From contig NZ_CANMNK010000006.1 in assembly GCF_947499265.1 (NCBI RefSeq), positions 1 to 64,000 on the forward strand: a stretch of DNA of 64,000 nt, in the 5' to 3' direction. Shown here piece after piece: positions 36,921-44,892 of the stretch. The position numbers and the translations under genes are program-made. The notes beneath the pieces were generated by a model that saw only the letters and a program-made list of their open reading frames with translations, did not search any database and was not told where the DNA came from. Source of the stretch: an uncultured Roseobacter sp. (lineage in GTDB: Bacteria; Pseudomonadota; Alphaproteobacteria; Rhodobacterales; Rhodobacteraceae). Position 1 is the stretch's first letter. Each line of letters begins with the position of its first letter.

Positions 36921-37946
36921 TTAATTGGCCTCTGCGATGACCGCCTGGGCATCTTCCAGCGCGTAGGTCACATTGGCCACCGACCCTTCGGGCGTGTTGG
37001 CCAGCGTCTCTTGCAATGTGTCCTGCGTCACCTTCAGGAAAGGTACCGTGAGATCTTTTGGCACTTCTTCACCGGCCAGCACCTGTTGCGCCACCCAGAA
37101 GGCCAGCGTGGACACACCCGGCGCGATGGAGAGCGACAGCGTCTCGTACCCATTCTCGGCGTGCTGATCCGCCCACCACTGCATTTCGTCCTGACGGTTG
37201 CCCAGAACAATAAGCGGCGTCGGGCGCCCGGCAGCTTTGAAGGCCTGTGCCGCGCCATAGCCATCGCCACCCTGGGTCACAACACCGATGATCTCGGGCA
37301 GGGACGGCAGAATGCCTGCGACAGCCTTCTGCGACACATCCTGTGCCCAATCGCCATGTACGGAGCCGACGATCTCGAACTGCTTGTGCTCCTCAACGCC
37401 CGCGTGGATACCCTCGCTGATCTCGTCGTCAACGAACACTCCGGCAAGGCCTCGAATTTCCAACAGCTTACCGCCCTCTGGAAGACGTGACGAAAGATAG
37501 TCGACCTCTGCCTTGCCCATCGCTTTGAAATCGACAGCGATGCGCCACGCACAGGGTTCGGTCACGATACCGTCAAAGCTGACGACGGTGACCCCGGCAT
37601 CGCAGGCCTCCTTGACCGCGCCGTTCAGGGCGGTGGGCGATGCGGCATTGATGACAATGGCGTCATAGCCCTGCAGGATCAGGTTCTGGATCTGTGCCGC
37701 TTGCTCCGTGGCCTGGCTTTCGGAGGTGGTATAGGCGTCCGCGGCTGCGACGACGCCGTCGGCAACGGCGGCGCTGCCCATCTCTTCCCAGCTTTGCAGC
37801 ATGGCCTGGCGCCAGGAGTTGCCGGCATAGTTGTTCGACAAGGCGATCCGTTTGTCTGATGTGTCGGTCAAATGGGATCCTGCGTGACCTGCGCCCGCAA
37901 TCAAGGCAATGCTCGCCGCGCCGAGCAGCATCTTCGAAATCTTCAT
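36921..37946 (-). CDS. CUT2 sugar ABC substrate-binding protein
   Basis: Periplasmic binding protein (Peripla_BP_4 type), about 341 residues. Signal peptide MKISKMLLGAASIALIAGAGHAG is followed by RIALSNNYAGNSWRQAM and DAIVINAASPTALNGAV. The open frame begins at 37973, but AGGAGG lies before ATG 37946. It is the first gene of the operon. The sugar is not inferable. The upstream spacer (37947-38160) is shared with the divergent histidine kinase and holds a TTGCGGG/CCCGCAA palindrome. Confidence 0.88.
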   Translation of the reverse strand: MKISKMLLGAASIALIAGAGHAGSHLTDTSDKRIALSNNYAGNSWRQAMLQSWEEMGSAAVADGVVAAADAYTTSESQATEQAAQIQNLILQGYDAIVINAASPTALNGAVKEACDAGVTVVSFDGIVTEPCAWRIAVDFKAMGKAEVDYLSSRLPEGGKLLEIRGLAGVFVDDEISEGIHAGVEEHKQFEIVGSVHGDWAQDVSQKAVAGILPSLPEIIGVVTQGGDGYGAAQAFKAAGRPTPLIVLGNRQDEMQWWADQHAENGYETLSLSIAPGVSTLAFWVAQQVLAGEEVPKDLTVPFLKVTQDTLQETLANTPEGSVANVTYALEDAQAVIAEAN

Positions 37947-38061
37947 TTTTTCCTCCCTAATGCGCATGTTCATGCGCTGTTTACCTGCTCAAAAAGAGCA
38001 CAGTCTGGGGAAGGGTGCGGCTGGTGCGTGCGAGCTGTAAAGACAGTCGCCCGCAGATGTG

Positions 38062-38077
38062 TTGCGGGTTCCCGCAA
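38062..38077. promoter_or_regulatory. Palindrome between the sugar operon and the kinase gene
   Basis: TTGCGGG (38062-38068), TT, CCCGCAA (38071-38077): perfect 7-bp arms in the divergent promoter region, a candidate operator. Confidence 0.4.
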
Positions 38078-38160
38078 GTTTTGCAGGCCAAAAGGTGCTT
38101 TTATTCCCCGTATGACTCGGCAAACTTGCGTAAACGCGCAGGGTACGGGGGAGAAAGGCT

Positions 38161-39339
38161 ATGTCTCAGGCTCAACTGGCGCCTCAACGCAGCGATGTTT
38201 TCCTGCGGATTTCGGCGCATCTGGCGCAGCGCACGGATATTGCTTCTGCGCTTGAAGCGGTTGCGGATGAGATTGCGGAGGTGATCCCGTTCACGCATGC
38301 GGATCTGTGCCTGATCGACCGGCCCGGCTGGTTGGCGAGCTACGAGGTGGGCATCCGCACCCGCTGGTCGCGCGCCCGCACCCGCGTGGATGTGTCGCCC
38401 ATCCGGGATCTCTTGACCGGCAAATGCGACTACATGCTCTGTGACAACGCGATGCAGGATCCGCGTCAGACCTTCAAGGATGCCTGTTCGGAGCCGATCT
38501 TCAATCACAAGCTCCGCTCACGCGTACATGTCCTGATGAAGGTCATGGGCCAGCCGATTGGGACGCTGAACATCTCCCACTCAACACCGGCGCGGTATGA
38601 CGCGGACACGGTGGCGCGGGCCCAGCATATTGCGGATGCGCTGTCGCCTTACTTTCACGCGCTGCACACGGCGGAGCTGGCCCAGCGTGCCACGCAATTC
38701 GAACAGGAAGCCCGCGCGCGCGAGGAGGGGTTGCGCAGGGGCGCTCTGGAACTGACCCAGGCTTTGGAGCAGGAACAGCAGCGCATTGGCATGGACCTGC
38801 ATGATCAGACCCTGGCGGATCTGACGCGGCTGCTGCGTGACGTCAACAAAGAGGGCTCTCCGGAGGGTTCAGAGCTGGCGCGCCGCATATCGGAGACAAT
38901 CGGTGATCTGAGACGGATCATCGATACGGCTGTGCCAACGCTGCTGGAGCTTTTTGGCTTTGCGCATGCGGTCCGGGTGCATCTGGAGCGCGCGGTCGGC
39001 ATCGAAGCGATCGATATCGAGGTTACCGATCAGACCAATGGCGCAGCGGACCGGCTTGAGTCCACTGCGCGTTCCGCGCTTTTCCGCATTGCACAGGAGG
39101 CCATCAACAATGCTGTCCGTCATTCGGGCGCCCGCAAGATTGATGTGAACCTCGAACAGGCCTCGCCAAAGGGTCTGGTGATGACGATCCGCGATGATGG
39201 CTGTGGTATCCCGATGGATTTACCGCGCCAGTCGGGGCTCGCGAATATCCGGACCAGAGCGCGGCTGATCTCGGCGCAACTGGATATCCTGGGCGAGAAT
39301 GGCACGACGCTGCGGGTGACACTTGAGGAACCGTCATGA
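38161..39339 (+). CDS. GAF-domain histidine kinase (NarX/DegS-like output)
   Basis: A cytosolic sensor kinase of 392 residues with no membrane helix. A GAF domain spans about 15-165. A coiled linker leads to a HisKA_3-type block (EQQRIGMDLHDQTLADL) with His 214 as the phosphorylation site. The ATPase domain has AINNAVRHSG (N box), DDGCGIPM (G1) and SGLANIRTRA (G2). GGGGAGAAAGG precedes the ATG. Its end overlaps the response regulator by four bases, so the two form a pair. Divergent from the sugar operon, which it may control. Confidence 0.88.
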   Translation: MSQAQLAPQRSDVFLRISAHLAQRTDIASALEAVADEIAEVIPFTHADLCLIDRPGWLASYEVGIRTRWSRARTRVDVSPIRDLLTGKCDYMLCDNAMQDPRQTFKDACSEPIFNHKLRSRVHVLMKVMGQPIGTLNISHSTPARYDADTVARAQHIADALSPYFHALHTAELAQRATQFEQEARAREEGLRRGALELTQALEQEQQRIGMDLHDQTLADLTRLLRDVNKEGSPEGSELARRISETIGDLRRIIDTAVPTLLELFGFAHAVRVHLERAVGIEAIDIEVTDQTNGAADRLESTARSALFRIAQEAINNAVRHSGARKIDVNLEQASPKGLVMTIRDDGCGIPMDLPRQSGLANIRTRARLISAQLDILGENGTTLRVTLEEPS

Positions 39340-40052
39340 AAGTCCTTGTTGTCGAGGATGATCAGTTTCACGCTTCCTATCTGCAGGATGCGCTGTCCGA
39401 AGCGCTGCCCGAGGTCACCGAGATCATTCACGCCGTGGACGGTGCTGAAGGAGAGATTGCAGCACGGCAGGGCGATATTTCCGCCGTTGTCATGGACCTG
39501 CAGATGGAGCGGCGGAACGGGATTGAGGCCGCCTGTACGCTATGGGCGGAACGGCCTCTGACCCGCGTCTTGTTTTGGTCGAACTATGCCGATGACGCCT
39601 ATTTGCGCGGGATTGCACAGATTGTTCCGGATGACAGCGCCTATGGGTATATTCTGAAAACCGCCTCACCGGATCGGCTCAAACTGGCGCTGAGGGCGGT
39701 TCTGGTGGAGGGCCAGATCATGGTGGACCGGGAAATCCACCGGCTCCAGAAGCAGAGCGCTTCCCCGCGCACCCGGCTCAATGACAGCGAATTCGCGGTG
39801 CTGCTGGATCTGGTGCTCGGCTTGCAGGACAAGCTGATCGCGAAACGGCGCCGCATGTCCCTGCGCACCGTACAGAACCGTTTGTTGTCGCTCTATGACA
39901 AGCTGGGCGTAGAGCAGGAACATGATGAAAATATCAGCCTGAACAAGCGCGTGCGCGCATTGAACCGCGCGTTGGTGACGCGGACAATAAATGTCGAGAC
40001 GCTGGAGGCGGCAGAGCGCGACCTGGAAAAATGGTTGAAATCGACGGGGTGA
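39336..40052 (+). CDS. Response regulator with a LuxR-like output region
   Basis: A receiver domain (residues 1-125; acidic pair E7-D8-D9 and phospho-acceptor D54 in VVMDLQM) is followed by an HTH-like segment (LNDSEFAVLLDLVLGLQDKLIAKRR, then MSLRTVQNRLLSLYDKLGV). The LuxR resemblance is loose. It is translationally coupled to the kinase gene. Confidence 0.82.
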   Translation: MKVLVVEDDQFHASYLQDALSEALPEVTEIIHAVDGAEGEIAARQGDISAVVMDLQMERRNGIEAACTLWAERPLTRVLFWSNYADDAYLRGIAQIVPDDSAYGYILKTASPDRLKLALRAVLVEGQIMVDREIHRLQKQSASPRTRLNDSEFAVLLDLVLGLQDKLIAKRRRMSLRTVQNRLLSLYDKLGVEQEHDENISLNKRVRALNRALVTRTINVETLEAAERDLEKWLKSTG

Positions 40053-40091
40053 AATTGACAGGTCCGCGTTGCGGGTCCGGCTCTTGGCGGG

Positions 40092-40961
40092 TCAGCCAAA
40101 GCACATGCGAGAGGCTTCGGTGCGATTGCGTGCTTTTGTGCGTTTGAGAATGGCCGAGATGTGCAGTTTGACGGTCCCAATGGTGATGGACAGCGCGGTC
40201 GCGATCTCTGAATTCGATGCACCGGCGTGCACCATCTGCATGATCTCCAACTGTCGGGCCGTCAGAGCCTCTCTTACGGCGACGCGGCTGCTGTGTTCGC
40301 GTTCCTTTTGTGCCGGGCTCGCCTCGACCATGGCGCGCGCGGCTGAGAGTGCTTTGGTGAAGGCATCAAAGCTGCGTCTCACTTCCATCGCTTGCGGCGA
40401 CAGGCCGGAGGGTCCGCTTTGTTCAGCGGTCAGCAAATGGTCGATGGCGTCGCTCAACGCATTCAGCGGGGCGGACATGTCCTGAGCGGCGATTGCGGCA
40501 TAGCGGCCTTCTGAAACCTCATTCCGCTTCGCGTCCCTCAGGGCCCGCTCAAGCGCCTGCAAGGCCTCGCGCCGGTCGGTGACGTCGAGCGCTACGCCGT
40601 CCCAGATCACCGTGCCATCCGCCATCCGACGGGGCTGTCCGAGGGAGCGCACCCATTTGTATCCTCCGCCCGGGAGAACAACGCGCACCTCTTCGTCCAA
40701 AGTGGAAAGCCGCGCGGCGGAATCTTCCAGCGCTGCGACAAAGCGCGGGCGATCCTCATCATGAATCCAGGCGTGATCGACCGCCTCCGCAGCCATGAGC
40801 GCCGTCGCATCCAGCCCAAAGGCCGCCTGAACTTCGCCGCTGACATAGGTGTAACGATACTTGCCGTCAGGTGTGCGCAGACGCTGCATCGTATGTCCGG
40901 GAAACACACCCCCCAGCAGCGCGGTGACATCATGGGTCAGGGAGAAGTCGGTGTCAGTCAT
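40092..40961 (-). CDS. PAS-LuxR transcriptional regulator
   Basis: About 289 residues. A PAS domain (about 20-130, with YTYVSGEVQAAFGLD and WDGVALDVTDR) is joined by a helical linker to a LuxR HTH (LTARQLEIMQMVHAGASNSEIA, then ALSITIGTVKLHISAILKR). The frame is open to 40997, but ATG 40961 gives the natural start. It is divergent from the catabolic operon at 41091 and is a likely regulator of it. A TATATCT-AA-AGATATA dyad overlaps its start codon (40961-40976). Confidence 0.85.
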   Translation of the reverse strand: MTDTDFSLTHDVTALLGGVFPGHTMQRLRTPDGKYRYTYVSGEVQAAFGLDATALMAAEAVDHAWIHDEDRPRFVAALEDSAARLSTLDEEVRVVLPGGGYKWVRSLGQPRRMADGTVIWDGVALDVTDRREALQALERALRDAKRNEVSEGRYAAIAAQDMSAPLNALSDAIDHLLTAEQSGPSGLSPQAMEVRRSFDAFTKALSAARAMVEASPAQKEREHSSRVAVREALTARQLEIMQMVHAGASNSEIATALSITIGTVKLHISAILKRTKARNRTEASRMCFG

Positions 40962-40976
40962 ATATCTAAAGATATA
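40961..40976. promoter_or_regulatory. Dyad overlapping the PAS-LuxR start codon
   Basis: TATATCT (40961-40967) and AGATATA (40970-40976) are perfect arms with a 2-base spacer, in an AT-rich divergent promoter region. A candidate autoregulatory site. Confidence 0.35.
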
Positions 40977-41090
40977 GATAAATGAGATAACCAGCAATAG
41001 ATATATAACTTTTTGTATTCAATCTCGTGATTCTGCTCTATGCAAGATGCAATCGCGGTCAGAAATTGACGCATTCGGGAGGAGATAAGC

Positions 41091-41990
41091 GTGGATAAGA
41101 TCATCATCGAGGCGCGTGTGAACGAGCTTGCGACGCGCCGCGGTAACCCGCATGTGCCCTTTCTGCCGCATGAGATCATTGCCGATGCCAGGGCCTGTTA
41201 TGATGCAGGCGCATCTGTTTTTCACTACCATGGCCGCAAAGAAGACGGGGCCCCCGATCACGCCCCCGAATTCTACCTGGAAACCAATGCAGGTATCCGT
41301 GCGCAGTCTGACATCCTGATCCATCCGACGCTCGGCTATGTCGCCAATGACGCGGATGCGCGCGACCGGTTCGCGGCCGTCGAGGCGATGATGCAATCCG
41401 CGGACACCGCGCCGGACTTCGCGCCGATGGATTGCGGCAGTGTCAATGTGGACTGGTGGAACCCGGAAACCGGCAGTTATGACACCACGGATCTGATCTA
41501 CAAGAACTCAACAGCGACGCTGATGTATTTCGCAGAGCGGATCGATCACTATGGCCTGAAACCCTACCTGGTCAGCTGGAATGTGAGCTTTACCCGGCAG
41601 ATCGAACAGTTTCTGAAAATGGGCGTGCTGCAAGACCCGGCCTATGTCTGTTTCTGCATGACGGATGAGATCATCTTTGCCGGTCACCCGGGTACGCAGG
41701 CCGGACTGGATGCGCATACGGCGTTTCTGCCGAAAGACTTTCAGACGGTGTGGACGGTCGTGAATTACAAGGGCGATCTGTTCCAACTGACCGAGAATAT
41801 CATCCGGCAGGGCGGCCATATCTCCATTGGGTTGGGCGATTACGCCTATATGGACGGCGCGCGCCACATGACCAACGCGGAAGTGATCGACAAGATCATC
41901 GCCCAGGCCCGCAGTCTGGGTCGCGCGCCTGCGAGCGTCGCGGAAACGCGGGAGATACTTCAAATGCCAAAAGTGAGAATAGCGGCCTGA
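41091..41990 (+). CDS. Beta-keto acid cleavage enzyme (BKACE, DUF849)
   Basis: BKACE enzymes cleave a beta-keto acid with acetyl-CoA, giving acetoacetate and a CoA ester. A 299-residue TIM barrel of the family; the zinc-binding HxH is FHYHGR (His 45, His 47), and ISIGLGDYAYMDGARHMTN is the conserved C-terminal block. The start is GTG 41091 with GGGAGGAG upstream. First gene of the operon with the TRAP transporter, E1, RidA and an aldolase. Confidence 0.88.
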   Translation: MDKIIIEARVNELATRRGNPHVPFLPHEIIADARACYDAGASVFHYHGRKEDGAPDHAPEFYLETNAGIRAQSDILIHPTLGYVANDADARDRFAAVEAMMQSADTAPDFAPMDCGSVNVDWWNPETGSYDTTDLIYKNSTATLMYFAERIDHYGLKPYLVSWNVSFTRQIEQFLKMGVLQDPAYVCFCMTDEIIFAGHPGTQAGLDAHTAFLPKDFQTVWTVVNYKGDLFQLTENIIRQGGHISIGLGDYAYMDGARHMTNAEVIDKIIAQARSLGRAPASVAETREILQMPKVRIAA

Positions 41991-42021
41991 GCCGCAAGAT
42001 AACTCAATGGGAGGAAAGACA

Positions 42022-43026
42022 ATGACACTGAAGCTGAAACTCTTGGCGGCTGCAGGTGCCGCCGTATTTGCCAGCGCAGCGGGTGCTGGCGACCTCAAGA
42101 TGCAGACGTTTCTTGGGGCAAACGCATCGACCACCAAGGCCTTTGAGGCGATGGCCGCAAAACTGAAAGAAGACACCGGCGGCGAGGTCGCGATCACCGT
42201 GTTGCCCGGCGGTGCGGTTGTGGGTGCGGGGGAGACGATTGATGCCATTCAGAACGGCTTGCTGGATGGGCAGTACACCGCGCCCAGCTACTTTGCGGGC
42301 AAGGATGCGGCCCTTGGCGTGTTGGGCGACACTCTGGCCGCCTATCCCGACAGCGCCACACGCGACCGTTGGTTCACCGAAGGTGGCGGTCTGGAACTGG
42401 CGCGTGCGCTCTATGCAAAATACGATCTGCATCTGGTTTGTCCGGTCTACTGGCCATCTGAACAGATCCCGTCAAAGGTCGAAATCGGGTCGGTCGCTGA
42501 TCTCGATGGGATCAAGATGCGCGCGCCCGGGGGGCTGGCCTCTGATCTGCTTAGCCGTGCCGGAGCCGCGCTTGTGACAATGGGCGTTGGCGAAAGCGTC
42601 ACGGCGATGGAAACCGGCGTGCTGGACGCAACCGACCTTGCCAATGTGGCATTGAACGTCGCGCTGGGCATGCACAATCAGGCCAAGTATTCGGTGCTGG
42701 CCCGTCACTCCATGGCCGTGACCGAGATGTCGGTGTCTCTGGACAAGTGGAACGCGCTCTCGGCTGAGAGCCAGCAGAAGTTCGAAGCTGCCTGCAACGC
42801 CATGTCGTCCGACCTGCAAACCACGCTGAGTGACGAAGATGCCGCCGCCGAAGCCAAAGCCAAAGATGAACTGGGCGTGACCTTCATCGCCTTCGGGGAT
42901 GAGGACGCATCGAAGTTCCGCGCGATGACAAATGAGGTCTGGGCCGACTGGGGTGCCAAATCTGCCGACGCGCAGGCCGTCGTCGACAGCCACAAAGCCT
43001 TCATGGCCACCATTGGTCTGAACTGA
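42022..43026 (+). CDS. dctP: TRAP transporter substrate-binding protein (DctP)
   Basis: Periplasmic binding protein of a TRAP importer for a carboxylate-type substrate. Signal peptide MTLKLKLLAAAGAAVFASAAGAG. Typical blocks are GGEVAITVLPGGAVVGAGET, DGIKMRAPGGLASDLLSRAGA and GVGESVTAMETGVLDATD. The GGAGGAAAGAC before ATG 42022 selects this start over 42007. It is followed by DctQ and DctM. Confidence 0.9.
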   Translation: MTLKLKLLAAAGAAVFASAAGAGDLKMQTFLGANASTTKAFEAMAAKLKEDTGGEVAITVLPGGAVVGAGETIDAIQNGLLDGQYTAPSYFAGKDAALGVLGDTLAAYPDSATRDRWFTEGGGLELARALYAKYDLHLVCPVYWPSEQIPSKVEIGSVADLDGIKMRAPGGLASDLLSRAGAALVTMGVGESVTAMETGVLDATDLANVALNVALGMHNQAKYSVLARHSMAVTEMSVSLDKWNALSAESQQKFEAACNAMSSDLQTTLSDEDAAAEAKAKDELGVTFIAFGDEDASKFRAMTNEVWADWGAKSADAQAVVDSHKAFMATIGLN

Positions 43027-43078
43027 TCCTGCCCATCACCGGGGTCGGCTTGCAGGTCGGCCTCCGTCGGAGCCGCAA

Positions 43079-43570
43079 ATGACAATTCTGGACCGCTTTG
43101 CACTTTGGCTTGGCCGCATGACGGCCTGGTGTTTTGGCGCGATCATTCTGGTCATGGTCTACGAGGTGACGGCCCGATACGGGTTCAATGCGCCCACAGC
43201 CTGGGCCCATGAGACATCGGTCCTGCTGGCCTCATTCGGGTTTGTGTTCGGAGGGGCCTTCTGCATGGCGGAGGGCACCCACATGCGCATCTCGTTTCTG
43301 GTGGACAAGCGCCCTGGGCTGGCACGGTTTTCAAACGAGCTCAGCCTTGCAGCGGGCGCAATCTACCTTGCGGGCCTGTGCTATGCGTCCTGGCGGATGG
43401 CGGAAAAGGCGCTGTGGCGGTTTTCGATTTCCGGTGCGTGGGACCCTGAGCGCTCAGGCAGTACGCTTAATTCGCCCTTGCCGGGCTACCTCAAGGCGCT
43501 CCTTTTCGTGGGCTGTGCGTTGTTTCTGCTCTTGGTGCTGAACCGCATGATCCCGCGGCGGAAATTCTGA
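43079..43570 (+). CDS. dctQ: TRAP transporter small permease (DctQ)
   Basis: A 163-residue membrane protein with four helices, typical of DctQ. The family motif region EVTARYGFNAPTAWAHETS is present near residue 30. One-base overlap with the DctM start (43570). Confidence 0.88.
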   Translation: MTILDRFALWLGRMTAWCFGAIILVMVYEVTARYGFNAPTAWAHETSVLLASFGFVFGGAFCMAEGTHMRISFLVDKRPGLARFSNELSLAAGAIYLAGLCYASWRMAEKALWRFSISGAWDPERSGSTLNSPLPGYLKALLFVGCALFLLLVLNRMIPRRKF

Positions 43571-44886
43571 TGGACATCGGCACGCTCACCCTGCTGATCA
43601 TCGCGGCGATGGCGTTGATGCTGATGCTGGGTGTGCCGCTGGCCTTCGTGTCCGGCGCGATTGCGGTGGTTCTGACCGTTACGCAATTCGGTTGGAATGC
43701 GCTCTTTGTGGTGGGCAGCCGTACGGTGGAATTCCTCGACAGCTTTGCCCTGATCGCGGTGCCGATGTTCGTCATCATGGCGTCAATCATGGAGAAATCC
43801 GGCGTGGCAGGTGACCTCTACCGCGCGTTCCATGTCTGGGCAGGCGGGCTGCGCGGCGGGATCGGGGTGGTCACCACCTTTGTTGCGGTGCTGCTGGGCG
43901 CGACAACGGGGATCATCGGTGGAGAGATTGTGCTGCTGGGGCTAATTGCCCTGCCGCAGATGCTGAAACTGGGATACGATAAGAAGCTCGCCATTGGCAC
44001 GATCACGGCGGGTGGCAGTCTGGGCACCATGATCCCGCCATCGATCATCCTGATCTTCTATGGGCTCACCGCAGAGGTCAGCATCTCGCACCTGTTTCTG
44101 GCCACGCTGATGCCCGGGCTGATGCTGGCGGGCTTTTACATCACCTATATCCTGATCCGCTGCGGGCTGAATCCCGCCATGGGGCCACCGTTGAGCGCCG
44201 AGGAACGCGACATGCCATTGGGCGAGAAGCTCCGACTTTTCGGCGGAGTGCTTTTGCCGATGCTGGTGGCAGGCGGTGTGCTGGTGTCTATCTATGCCGG
44301 GTTTGCCTCGATCACGGAAAGCGCTGCACTCGGTGCCTTTGGCGCGGCGGTTGCCGCATGGGTTCGCGGACGGTTCAGCTTCGAGATGCTGCACGATGTG
44401 CTGGTGCAGGCTCTGCGCACCTGCGGCATGGTGTTCTGGCTGGTGTTCGGGACCAACGCGCTCATCGGCGTCTACAATCTCATGGGAGGCATCGACTTTG
44501 CCCGCACGACGCTGGGCGGTGTCTCGAACGAACCCGCGGTCATCCTCGCCGTGATGATCGGTGTCTTCGTTCTGCTGGGGTTCTTCATCGACTGGATCGG
44601 CATCCTGTTCCTGACGATGCCTGTGTTCCTGCCGGTGCTGACGTCGCTGGGCTATGATCCGATCTGGTTCGGCATCGTCTTCAACCTGTCCATGCAGATC
44701 GCTTATCTGACGCCGCCCTTTGGGCCCGCCTGCTTCTATCTCAAGGGGGCGGCCCCGCCGGGCGTGACCTTGCAGGACATATTTGCCGCGCAGTGGCCCT
44801 TCATCGGCATCCAGATTGTCGCCCTGATCATCGTTGTGCTCTGGCCGGGTCTGTCGCTGTGGCTGCCGCAACTGGTTTACGAGTGA
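43570..44886 (+). CDS. dctM: TRAP transporter large permease (DctM)
   Basis: A 438-residue permease of the DctM family with about 12 hydrophobic segments. Signature stretches are GATTGIIGGEIVLLGLIALP, GTMIPPSIILIFYGLTAEVS and LTPPFGPACFYLKG. It energises uptake together with DctPQ using the sodium gradient (family knowledge). Next gene begins 7 bases after its stop. Confidence 0.92.
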   Translation: MDIGTLTLLIIAAMALMLMLGVPLAFVSGAIAVVLTVTQFGWNALFVVGSRTVEFLDSFALIAVPMFVIMASIMEKSGVAGDLYRAFHVWAGGLRGGIGVVTTFVAVLLGATTGIIGGEIVLLGLIALPQMLKLGYDKKLAIGTITAGGSLGTMIPPSIILIFYGLTAEVSISHLFLATLMPGLMLAGFYITYILIRCGLNPAMGPPLSAEERDMPLGEKLRLFGGVLLPMLVAGGVLVSIYAGFASITESAALGAFGAAVAAWVRGRFSFEMLHDVLVQALRTCGMVFWLVFGTNALIGVYNLMGGIDFARTTLGGVSNEPAVILAVMIGVFVLLGFFIDWIGILFLTMPVFLPVLTSLGYDPIWFGIVFNLSMQIAYLTPPFGPACFYLKGAAPPGVTLQDIFAAQWPFIGIQIVALIIVVLWPGLSLWLPQLVYE

Positions 44887-44892
44887 TCCGAC

